Both the position numbers and the translations under genes were made by a program. Source: Montifringilla adamsi (taxonomy: Eukaryota > Chordata > Aves > Passeriformes > Passeridae). Taken from it: a stretch of DNA of 64,000 bases. The DNA is taken from assembly GCA_017590115.1 (NCBI GenBank), contig JAGGNK010007004.1:10352418-10416417 (forward strand), given 5' to 3'. The notes under the pieces were generated by a model. The model did not search any database, was not told the DNA's origin, and worked only from the letters and a program-made list of their open reading frames with translations. Below, one piece after another: positions 14,201 to 25,600 of the stretch (its first letter is position 1; every line of letters begins with the position of its first letter).

Positions 14201-17200
14201 CTCCCAAGACTACAGTGAAGGCCAAGATTTCACCTGGACTCGGAATGCTTCCCTGCTGCACAAATATTGGTGAAATTCTTCAGTGAAGCAAGAGGACAAC
14301 AGCTGGTATTGGCATGACCTCAGCAGTTAACTCAAATGGTGGAGATGCAGGTGCAGACTGAAGAGATTTTTTTTTATACTAGGCTTCTTCCAAATGTTAT
14401 TTTTGTTAACTAAGGCATCTGAAAGTTGGGCATGAAGGATCCTCTTCCAGGAGAATATGGGATTAATCCAAAGGTAGAAAATATAAAATCAAAACATTAT
14501 CATCTCCCTTTCCTCCTCCATGAGTGTATATTTTAACATTTTCCTTTGAAGGTCCCTATTTTTTAATGTGCATGGAATAAATTTTGCACTAATAGTGAGT
14601 GATCCTGCTCAGTAAATGAGACAATCACATGCAGAAACCCTGCTGCATCTGTTGCAGAAGTTATAAACTATCTGGTGAAAAAGGAAGGGAGAGGATGCTC
14701 TCAAAGTCAGAGCAGCTGAATGCTACCCTGGAGAAGTGGGTTTGGGTTCTGAGCCTGCTTCTACCACAGAGTTCCCAAATGATGAGAGGCAAGTCCCTTC
14801 GAGCAAGCTTTCACAGGTGGTCACTTACTGTATGTTCCTCATTTTTGGGACTTCTGACTCGAGACCCCACCATCAGATTTGCAGAAATGCTGAGCAGGAC
14901 CAGCTGCAAGTGTAGTCACAGAGTCCTGGCCTGACCCCACAAAGTGCCCACAAAAATGCTGAACTCTCCAAAACAGGAGTTCTTGGGTATAACAGATCAA
15001 ATACACAAAATTAGTGGGTATTTTCCAATTTAATCTCATTGTGCCATAATCCCTGTAAAGCAGGGATAAAAATTGTTTTCACATCACAATGCACTTATAA
15101 ATGTCTTAGTCTTTATGTAGCATTCACACACTGTAATGGAGGAAGTATAAAAAAATCTACAAAGAGGTTAATAATTCTCTCTTGAAAGAAGTATCTGCCT
15201 ATGTAGTGGATAAGGCTTGGGGATGCAGTCAGGATTGAAATACCACACACTAAGAGAGCACTGCCTATTTATGTACTGAATGAAAGAAAGAACCTTGTAG
15301 CAGAAACTGCTGGTTATCATGTCATAATAGTGCCACAATACAAATTAAAGCTGCACCAGTAAACTTAATTTGGCCATGTTGTAATTAACTTTTGTTGTAA
15401 TTAACTTTTTTATTACTTTATTTGCAATCTTAATATCCTTTTGAAGAAGATCTCATATGTGCAAATACTGTGGATTTCTACTAATCTGTTGCTGTAAAAT
15501 ATAGTTTTATCTTCCTTAAAAAAAAAATAAAAATCAGGGGCTTCACCAGAGGTGCTTTAAAAGCAGCAATATTTTTTCGCAAAAATATTTTGAAGATTTT
15601 TGACTCTGATAGATGCATTCGTATAAAACAACATTTAAAAAATTGTAATGAGCTAAAAATTCCTTTCCCTCATTTCTCAGACTTTCAATATTCATCTCTA
15701 AAAATGACTAATACAACAAAATCTCAGAACAACTAGAAGCAAAAAACACATACAGCATAATCCAGAAAGCTGTAGGAAGGGGAATCTCTGGGAAAATTTG
15801 GAGTTCAGACACAACAAATACATTGCTAGTGTTCCATTTGTGAAATGGTCTGGGCTGATCTTGCTTTGTGGAAACTCCAGCTGGTTGTGGGATGCAGTTG
15901 GAGCTTGAAAGATGCCTGTGGCTAAGAAGCCAGAGAGTTAGTACATCTGCTCTCCATATTTCATGTTTTCATTCATTTTCAGCAGCCTAGTGCCTTCTAA
16001 CACAAACATGACATAAAAATCTTGATATGTGTAGTGCAAGATCAAGCAATAATTTTATATACTGATGAGGAAAGAAAGAAAGAAGGTCTTTTTCTTTTAA
16101 TAAGCAAAATTAAAAGCAGAAAACCCAGATGTCTGTATTTCCCTCTGTGTATAATTTCAGAGTAACCAGACTGTCTCTTAATCATTATTATTTACCTACA
16201 GTTAAATATTAGCATCAGTGATAATAAATCCCACAAGTGGCCTGTCAGAGTTCTTTCTTTCGCTATCTCAGAACACAAAGCTTGATGAAAAAAAACATTT
16301 GCTTGAGAAAATTACACAGACCAGTAATAACTTGGAAATTGAAAGGCACCAAATGAAAGGAAAATAAGCCTGAAAAAACATCAGCAGCTTCGATTAAAAT
16401 AATCACTATTGCAAGCATGGAATTCCCATGAGAATGCTAGGAAATTGTAAATCATAAATCTACTTTTAGAAGACTTATATGACTCAATATAATGCTTATT
16501 GCAAATCAGTTCCTCTTTTTTTATTAGAGGTTGAAACTTGCTAACATACAGTAGCAAAATTCTTGCAGAAAAAAAAGCAGTATTTCCACGTGCTACATTT
16601 CAGCAGACATATTACTTTTATTTTAAGAGTCTTACAAAGGTGTTACACCAAAAATACACAGAATGTATTTTTATACAGAAATTATAAGGTACTACATAGG
16701 TAGATTGCCCTTGTGTGGCAAAAGGGTTAAAAAAAGGGCTAAAAGCAATTCAGCTGACAGCCATGCTTGCTCTATGTCCATGTCGAACACTTGCTTTGCA
16801 CAGATCAACCACAGATAATTCATATTAGTCAGACTAGCTGGAATGGGTACCCAGGAAAAAAAAAAACAATCCTCTCTCATGTGTCATCATTGAACAAAAA
16901 GGACCAAAAATGCAGCAGACTTCTCTGAAATGATGCTTTTTTTCTACATCAGCAGTGTACTGTGTGTTACAGATCATAGTGGCTTTGGTCCTACTGAAAG
17001 TACTCTTCTGCAGAATGCCCTTTATCTGATGAATATTCTGAATATACTCCAAATTCACTGCTACACTTCCAGTTAAACTATACACTCATGAGTATAATGT
17101 GCAAGAGCGGTCTCCCTTTACCAAGCCTCTGTTTGAATTGTGAATCTTAGGCAGATATTTAAGACAATATGAACACACTAGTTACACATCCAGTACACTC

Positions 17201-20200
17201 TTGCAAGAAACTTTTGAAAGCACCTGGTTGTTGTTTGCTTTTGATGAAATCCTTTGTTCCTCCTGTTTATCCCCTGCCACCACAAGTAGCTTCTGCTGAT
17301 CTCCAAATCAATACCCTGTGAAATCCTGGGTGATGTGTCAGTGCACGAACATTTATTAATTTAGCTGATGAACACAGAGAAAATAAAATTAACTCATAGA
17401 AGAAAAAGTCACAAGAGAACCTTGGAGAGTTTTTTTCACTGCAACAAGGAAGTTTCAATGAAAAGTAGGGACTAACAGCTGGAAAATAAAGTTGGAAGTT
17501 TCTGATTTTTTTGCAAAAGTAGTTTTAAGGGTTTTGTTTTTCAATATTTGCTTTCCCATGCCATGTTCAAAGGCTTTGGGCAGAATGTCTGAGAAACATA
17601 CCCTCTCTTTTTGAAATGTATTGTCTATCTTCTCCTATGGTGACAAAGATCCTGCTTTTTCCTTGGTGTGCTCAGACACCCCAGGTCTCACACAAAAGCC
17701 CTGAAGAGCTTCCTGAGGCTCAGGGTGTCTGAAGATTACACTGTGGATGTTTCTGAAATAGATATCTCACAACTTAGCTGCTTGTGATTATGACTGGCTA
17801 GACTTGAGGATCCCTTCATTCTTGTGTTCCCCATCCATTTGACCTCACAAAAATAACAACCATCTAGCCATAATATAGCAAGGGTTTTTTGAGCTGCTAC
17901 CTACAGACATAGCATTTTCATTCATAAGTAATGCCTGATGTCATGAACATATCTCTTCATAGATAGAAGCAAGTCCTTACCGATGGAATTTCATATTTTG
18001 TCCAACACAGGATGAAACACCACATGATGAGGGCAACTTCTGTATTGTTGCTGATTGCAGTGCAGAATGAAATGTGACAGAATTCAGTAACCGTCCTGGT
18101 CCCTGACAAGTTACTTTTCCTTTTTTTACTCACAAGAAACTTTGAAAAAGTTTTCTTTGATGAGTTTTGAACTGTTAGGTCTGCATGCATGATAAGCAAA
18201 TCATTGCGATACGATTCGTGGTTTGGTGGCAGCTCCTACATTAAAGAAAATAGAATTGCTGCTCACTATCTGTCAACAGGGAGGTCACTCCCATCTGAAA
18301 GCAGAATGCTTAAAGGAAGAATTAACAGACACATTGAGATTCAGTATGTTAGAACTGTAGATAATATAGACAGTGGATAATACAGTGGCAAATGTAAGAA
18401 AAACTCCTGTGAGAGTAGCAATAGGCTTCTGACTTGGGCCAATTTACTGTTCATTTGAGGATCACTGTAGTTTTAAAGGCGCTTCTTAGGAGGTTTCTGA
18501 AAGGTTGAGAAAGCCAGTGTACAAGATTATGGGTATATGTGAACACATTACTTTTTTGAGGGTATGAAAAAGAACGAAAGCATAAGGCTTACACAATAAA
18601 CAGACATTTACACTGGCACCAAGTAATAAAATGTTCAACAGAATAAGGCTAGAAGTGTGCCAGTGACAAATAACAGCATCATTAAGTATACTGTAAATTT
18701 TCAGCCCCAATTTTTTTTTAAATTTTCACAAGCAAGACCTTTTGAAACTTACTTATGTAATGAACCAAACTATACAATTTTTTTGCAACTTATATTAGGT
18801 TTATTCTTATAAAACAGACAATTTATCCTACATCCTGCCTAGACTATACTGTTAGCACACAAAAACACATGTTTACATTTGTATCCTGAGGCAAGAGCAA
18901 AAAATGAGGATTTATCCTGCTCTTTGCAGAGGCTGCAAGATCCTGGGACAGCCAACAGCCCCACGGTCTGGTGCTATTCACATACTGCAACAGAACCGAG
19001 TTTCCTGTTCCTTGCTTTCAAGTTGTGGGTGCATGTGTTACCTGTTGGATGATTGATTTTTAGGTTAGCATGTCACTGGGAGACTCTTGGGATTGTAGCT
19101 GGGATTTCAGAAACACTAGCTGTAAATATACAGAAACAATAGGATGATGGGATAAAACACAAAACAATTCTGAGCAAAGAACTAATTAAACATGGAATCC
19201 CAACATACCAACTCTTTGGGATAAAATTCTACTGATTTTGACCAAGATGGATGGGACACCTATACTTAACCCAGAAAAGGAACATATATAAATTATATGT
19301 GTTTAATAAACAGCAAATACAAGCCATTATAAACCAACAGTTGCAGACAAAAGAATGGAAAGTTTAGCTGTGTTTAACCATGTTGTCAGACCATCACTGA
19401 GACAACAACTAACCCTCAATTGTTTGTTTAAATGTAGATTGACAGGCAACCAAAAACACCTGCAAGCAAACATATCCCGAGGATATTCTGTCTTCTTGTG
19501 CCAATTTTCCTCACATCATCTCCCACGACAGACAGTGTAAAGCTAGAAGTTTCACCATGCTAGCTGGGAGAAAGACTGAAACACGTGGATGGGGTGGGTA
19601 GTGGAGGCATCATGCACCATAACAACACTGGACGTTTTAAAGATGCATATGAAAATTCACAGGAAAATCATAAAACTACTACATTTTGAATATTGATGCA
19701 AATAAGATTAAGAAATGATGCCACAGTTCAAATTAACACAAGTATCCATAAACTGTTCCTAAAAATAAAGATACTAGTCTAATGACTGACATCTGCTAAT
19801 TTCTAAAGTAAAGTTTTCATAGCAAAATACATCAGATTTTAACAAAGGTGGCTCACTGAAATTGCAGTACCTGAAGTCCCACAATTATTAAAAACCCACG
19901 TGCTCTGAATTCAGCAGCTGTTCAGAAGCTTTAGGAACTGCTTAGAGGGAGCTTATTTCAGGACCAATGTGCACAACAGTCATTACCTGTAGGCAGAACA
20001 GTTCATATGCAATTATGCTACAATGACATTTAAGAAAACAGCCTTACCTTTAATTACAGTATTTGAGAGGTGAAGAGGAACCACTTGTCTTAGGTGCCTT
20101 TCATGTCTAATGGCACTTAATTTTACAAATGAAAATTGACTTTTCTGTTAGCTGATAATTCTTCTTCTGAAGAAGAAAGTACAATTTTGCTTATATATAA

Positions 20201-21034
20201 TTCATAGGTGAGGAAGTTCTATCAAATCAAAGGGGTACTCTTATTCTTCCTGAGGAACATGCCACAAAACAGACTACAAGAAACTTGTGTGAGAAAGAAT
20301 AAGCTACGATTTATTTTGGGTATGAATTCAGACATGGGAAGGTGCTGTAACTCAAAGGCATCTTTGCAAACCTTCTCTCTGCATCAATCATTGCTTGTTT
20401 TCCTACTTCTACTTTTGTTCTCCATGAGAAAGAGACAGAATGATAGAGCCTCAAAAAACTCACTCAGGAGTTCCTGCAAAGCAGGAACAGCCATGTGAAC
20501 TTCCCTGTGATACACACACCAACACTTTGGAATGAATTTGGTGTAAAGCTACCTGAAAACAGCCGTCCAACCCTGATCTTACACTGCTCTTCTTTCTTGG
20601 TATTCCTCTCTATATAATGTTGACATTGGTGTAGTCATTCATACAAATTTTATCATTAAAAAATTACTATATTTCTGACAAATGAATGGGGTTTTTCAGA
20701 TGCATAAGGAAAGGGAGATACAGTTGAAACAGCTACCTGGACAGCACAGTGATGTTGGGACAGATCTTTAAGATGTAAAAAGTTGGGAGCTGGCTTGATA
20801 GGATGGATTTTGGGTCAGAAAGAGTAAATGAATGCTGGGGAGAATGAGAGTTATCAAGTACAATGCTGCTTCAATGTTTTTTATGCTGAAGGGTTCCCTG
20901 AGTTTTGGTTCATTCAAGATGTTTCCTACTGATGGGGCAGTATACAGCTATCCAGTAATTTGAAATCATTAGACAAAACACCAAAATTAGGGGACTTCCA
21001 CCCATATTCTCTTTCAGTGATGAAACAGCTGGAT

Positions 21035-21097
21035 TTGGGTTTGGGCCAGATGACCTCCTATAGCCTCTTTCCACCTCAACTGTTGTGTGATACTGTC
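21035..21097 (+). mobile_element. CR1-like 3' end fragment
   Basis: The stretch around CCAGATGACCTCCTATAGCC followed by TTTCCACCTCAACTGTTGTG corresponds to the 'GATGATCTCC..CCCTTCCAACCTCAAC.ATTCTGTGA' end of avian CR1. It is diverged and 5'-truncated. Consensus recalled from general knowledge. Confidence 0.5.
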
Positions 21098-22251
21098 AAT
21101 TACTGCCAGTGGTGTGTGATCTCTCCCTTTGAAGTGCCTGACCACCAGGTGACTGTCAGTGACAAATATGCCCATCTGCAGGTCTGCCCCTCAAGTAAAG
21201 ACTGTCCTTAGGAAGAAAGGGTGACAAAGACAGTCCAAGCTATGGACTTACTTCCATAGAACAAGTGATACTGCAAGCCTCTCATGTTGTCTCCCGAACA
21301 TTTGCTGATGGCCTGTCACAGGTAAGCTACAGATAGATCTCTATGAACCTGTACCCTGCGTAGAGCTGTTTTTCCATTCAGTGTGCTTATCTAGATTCTA
21401 CTTTTTATCATTTCCTTCCCGATCTCACAGGGCAAGCAGGAAGTAAGACAAGACAAGGGGAAAGGCACAACAGAACAGGACTGGCAAAAGAAGGAAGGAG
21501 GCAGGACTTTTGCTCAATGAGAACCACCACCGGTGAGAGTCCCCATACCTTCCACTGCTAGTCTGACTGAAATGATGGCACTTCGCATCATTGTTCTGCC
21601 ACCATTTAAAGCATGTTTCTGAGTGAATGTGATGCAGAGCCAGGAGTGCCAAAATGACCCAGACAAAAGCACTTCATTAAAAGATGGGCACCCTTCTAAA
21701 GAGTTGGTGAGTTCCTAGAGGATGAGGACCTTGCTTGGCCACACTGGTGCCGTGGCTGCTGTGCCGGCAGAAGCAGCGGTGTACCACCGAGTGGTACTAT
21801 GAGCACGGCAAGCAGGGCAGTCGTGTGTCCAGACGTGTGACCACGACCGAGCTTTTAATTTAGATATTGAAACGAAAGGAGTGTGAGAGCAGCCTTCACG
21901 ATGCATCGTCAGGAAACTGGCACAGGTCAGAAATCTTAAACTGAGATGTTTTTGACGGCAAAATTCAGACACCAGCCTTCTCCCCGTATCTTAAGGTGGT
22001 GAAGCTCCATTCACCTGGCTGATGCTCCATTCATCCCTGCGCCTGCTTTTTCCGGCAGGAGGTGTGACCTCCGCCATTCCTTTTTGGTGACATGTGATTG
22101 AAAACGGTCAATACATCCTAAAAATCAGGCAGAGGAGGGAGGCGAAGGGCCGTGCCCCGGTACCGCCGCCGGGTCACCCAGCGCAAGCCACTCCCCGGGG
22201 GGGCAGAGCGAAGACTGCGAGCCGAGAAGGCCCCGCTCCCTTCTCGGGCTC

Positions 22252-22282
22252 TTTCACTTTCGTTTCCGTTTCCGTCGCTTTC
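22252..22282 (-). promoter_or_regulatory. Interferon-stimulated response element (IRF/ISRE) array
   Basis: Five TTTC words occur within 31 bases (starting at 22252, 22258, 22263, 22269 and 22279). On the minus strand they read as GAAA half-sites. GAAAGTGAAA at 22252-22261 is a perfect GAAANNGAAA ISRE core, followed by further GAAAC repeats. It lies 20-51 bases upstream of the PARP12 ATG. PARP12 is a known interferon-stimulated gene, so binding by ISGF3 or IRF factors is the obvious reading. That binding is inferred. Confidence 0.75.
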
Positions 22283-22302
22283 GCGGGAGGGGCTTCCCGG
22301 CC

Positions 22303-22619
22303 ATGGCGCTGGCGATCCAGGCGCTGCGGGTGCTGTGCGCCAGCGGCGGCTGCCTGGAGCAGGGCGAGCTGCGGCGGCGGCTGCCGGGCCGGCCCTCGGC
22401 CGAGCAACTGGCGGCCGTGCTGCGGGACGCGCAGCGCTTCACGCTGGTGCGGCGGCCCGGCCGGACGGCGGCGGCGGCGGAGCCCGAGGTGGCCGTGGTG
22501 GTGGCCACCAGCCCCGTGCGGCTGTGCCCGGAGCACGTCGCGGGCTGCCCGGGGCAGTGCGGGCAGCTGCACATCTGCAAGTACCACCTGAAGGGCTTCT
22601 GCCGCAACCAGCTGGCCAG
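22303..22619 (+). CDS. PARP12: PARP12 exon 1 (coding part)
   Basis: Encodes residues 1-105 and two bases of codon 106. It starts MALAIQALRV and ends in the second zinc finger (GFCRNQLA). The donor is CCAG|GTGAGG. The exon is very GC-rich. Longer frames overlapping it in other phases are by-products of that composition. Confidence 0.95.
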
Positions 22620-25600
22620 GTGAGGGGCGGGGGGCGGCCGCCTTCGCGCGGGGCTCGGCCTTCGGCACGCTGTGCCCCTACTGGGGAAGGAGCTCTCAGT
22701 AAAGGCCTTTCCGCGTCGGAAATGCTCATTGCCCGGCTCCTTTTATTTGTGTGTTTGTTTTTCAAAGGGGGCAGACATAGGCGGTGGTTTCACAGCTTTG
22801 GGTCGCAGCACTTCCTCCCCGGCTCCTTACCCTGGCGCTTCCCTGTCCGCGGGCAGGGCCGTGCCAGGGGAGAGCTGAGTGTCCCCGCACGTCCCTGAGC
22901 TGCGGGACCCTGGGCAGTGTGCTGCTAGAGCTGAGTGTCCCCTCACGTCCCTGAGCTGTGGGACCCTGGGCAGTGTGCTGCTAGAGCTCAGTGTCCCCTC
23001 ACATCCCTGAGCTGAGGGACCCTGGGCAACGAGCTAGAGCTGAGTGTCCCCGCACGTCCCTGAGCTGCGGGACCCTGGGCAGTGTGCTGCTAGAGCTCAG
23101 TGTCCCCTCACATCCCTGAGCTGAGGGACCCTGGGCAACGAGCTAGAGCTGAGTGTCCCCGCACGTCCCTGAGCTGCGGGACCCTGGGCAGTGTGCTGCT
23201 AGAGCTGAGTCCCCTCACATCCCTGTGCTGTGGGACCCTGGGTAGTGTGCTGCTAGAGCTGAGTGTCCCCTCACCCCTGTGCTGTGGGACCCTGGGCAGT
23301 GCACTCATCGGCTGAGAGGGCGTGATGCTCTGGAGCTTTGGCGGTTTTGTGGTTGTGAGCTGCAGGTCAAAAATGCGGATATTGTCGGAATGCACTGAGG
23401 CTATAATGACTGTGAATCAGAAGTAGCATGGCAATTATCCTCTGAGCAATTATGTAATCTGCTTTGCAAATCACATAATGGTTTTATAGATGAGCAATGT
23501 GGATTTTTCTGAACCTAGCTAATTTGGTGTGCTTTTCAAACTGTTCAGTGTAATGCCCATGGGGTATCAAAATAATGCCAGTCATTTTGATGTTGGGTTT
23601 CTTGAGTTCTAGGAAGGGATGCAGGTTTGTTCACAGCTTCCACTCAGACCACAATCTCCGTGTTCTAAAGCAATATGGACTTGAGAATTTAAACCATGAT
23701 GAACTTTGCCAGCTTCTGCTTCAAAATGACCCTTCCCTCTTACCAGAGGTGAGTGTTACTGTAACAGCTTCTTAGTCTTGCGTTTCAGGGAGCATCACAA
23801 TGTGGAAGAGGCTTGACAGAGATGGAAATATTGGGTGTCAATTTAGGTAGCTTAATGCAAATCTAAAAATAAATCTGCATCCTCTGTTCTCATCTGTGGT
23901 GGGTTGACCCTAGCTGGCAGCTGTGCTCTTGAACAGTCCCTCACCCACTCCCCTGTCACAAGCAAAGGAGCTGAGCATTAACAAGGTACTAAAGTAGCAA
24001 AACCTGTGAACAGAGATAAAGACAGTGTAGAAAGGAAAGAAAGCAAGGAGAAGTGTTGCAAAGACACTTCTGCTCCACCACCTCGAAGCAGACTGATACC
24101 CAATAAGTCTCTGAGGAATTGCTGCCTTGTAAGGACACATCTCCCCCTTCTATCACCTTCCTTCTGTCCCCTTCCCCACTATTTCTTTTCTTTTTTTTTT
24201 TTTTTTTTTTTTTTTGGAGAATGACATATGTGGCACGGAATATTGTATCTGTTTGTCCAGTTTGGATTATTTCCTAGTTTTGGCTGGAATAGAGTTAATT
24301 TTCTTTCTAGTAGCCGGTACAATGCTGTGTTTTGCATTCAGGATGAGAACAATGTTGATAATGCTCATGTTTTAGTTTTTGCTTAGCAGTGCTTGCTCCA
24401 AGTCAAGGACTTTTCAGCTTTTCATACTGCCCTGCTAGCCCACAGACTCGGAGTGCACAAGAAGATGGGAGGGAATGCAGCCAAGACAGCTGACCCAAAC
24501 TGAACAAAAGGATATTCTATACCATATGACATCATTCTGAACAGTGGGGAGGTGACCCAGGGGTGGTGCCACACTGATGGGGACTGGCTGGGCTTTGGTC
24601 AGTGAGTGGTGGTCAGTTGCATTGTGCATCGCTTGTTTTGTCTATTCTTGTATCATCATTATTGTTTCCTCTTCCTTTTATGCCATATTAAACTGTGTTT
24701 ATCTCAGCCCTGGAGGGAGTGAGTGAGAGGCTGTGTGATGTTTATCTGTTCTGGGTTCAGCTGAGATAGAGTTAATTTTCTTACTGGTATCATGAACAGG
24801 GCTGTTTTTTGGATTTATTATGAAGATCATGTTGGCAACCCACTGAGTGCTTACCTTCAGTCAAGGCCTTTTCAGATTCTTATGCTCTGCCAGTGAGGAG
24901 GGGCACAAGGGAGGGAGGGAGCATGGCCAGGACAGCTGACCCAAACAGATCAAAGGGATGTGTTATCAGCACTGTTTTGGTCACAAACCCAAAACATAGT
25001 GTGATATGGTCTGCTGTGAAAAAAGTTAACTCCATCCCAGCCAGATTCAGTACCTTTTACTATCAAGTTGGGGTCAAAAAAATTCCACAACTAGAAAATT
25101 AAAGAGGTGTGATTTAGCACTAAATCCCATCTTGAGAATGTCTGTAAGAATGTTGTCTTTTGAAAGATCTTTCTAAACATTAGCAGGAAAAAGAAAAGCT
25201 ATCAAGTAATCATTTGGAAAATGGAAACAAGAAGAAATGTTTCTTTCAGAAGCAAATGTATGCACATTGTAGCTGTAAAAAAAATTGAAAATCATGGATT
25301 CAAACAGTCTAAATGTGCACATTGTACTTCAGTGTTTAAATTCTTTTTTTCTTTTCCTTCCCAAGGTCTGCTTGCATTATAACAAAGGTGATGGACTTCA
25401 TGGATCTTGTTCCTTTAAAACATCCTGCACCAAACTTCATGTTTGCCAGTACTTTTTGCGGGGTCAGTGCAGATTTGGCACTAGCTGCAAACGGTCCCAT
25501 GACTTATTAAATCCAGAATGTTTTGAGAAACTGGAGAGACAGGGGATGAGCTCAGAGATGATTAAGAAACTACCTTCCACTTACAGAAACATGTATGACA

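Larger units (their letters stand above)
1..22100. other. AT-rich intergenic region upstream of PARP12
   Basis: No gene could be recognised here on either strand. Open frames are short, AT-rich and lack family motifs or consistent splice sites. What is visible: small microsatellites, two CR1-like 3' ends, a purine-rich tract near 13.7-14.2 kb, and one exon-like ORF on the minus strand at 3659-3752. In mammals the next gene on this side of PARP12 is KDM7A, on the same strand. Part of its long 3' UTR could reach into this stretch, but nothing in the sequence proves it. Confidence 0.6.
22130..22680 (+). promoter_or_regulatory. PARP12: CpG-rich promoter and first exon of PARP12
   Basis: The composition changes sharply from AT-rich to GC- and CpG-rich. 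The island starts about 170 bases before the start codon, covers exon 1 and ends shortly after its donor. No TATA box was evident. Given the interferon-response half-sites ending only 20 bases before the ATG, the transcription start must lie either inside that array or upstream of it. If upstream, the array would be in the 5' UTR. Confidence 0.7.

Noticed and set aside
22094..22898. Long open frames of up to 248 codons overlapping PARP12 exon 1 on both strands
   Set aside because: They are Arg/Ala/Gly/Pro-rich by-products of a GC-rich CpG island, and exon 1 of PARP12 explains the coding signal with conserved motifs in one frame only.
23100..23395. Open frames with a repeated peptide on both strands
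   Set aside because: Pure translation of the intron-1 minisatellite, inside a well-defined intron.
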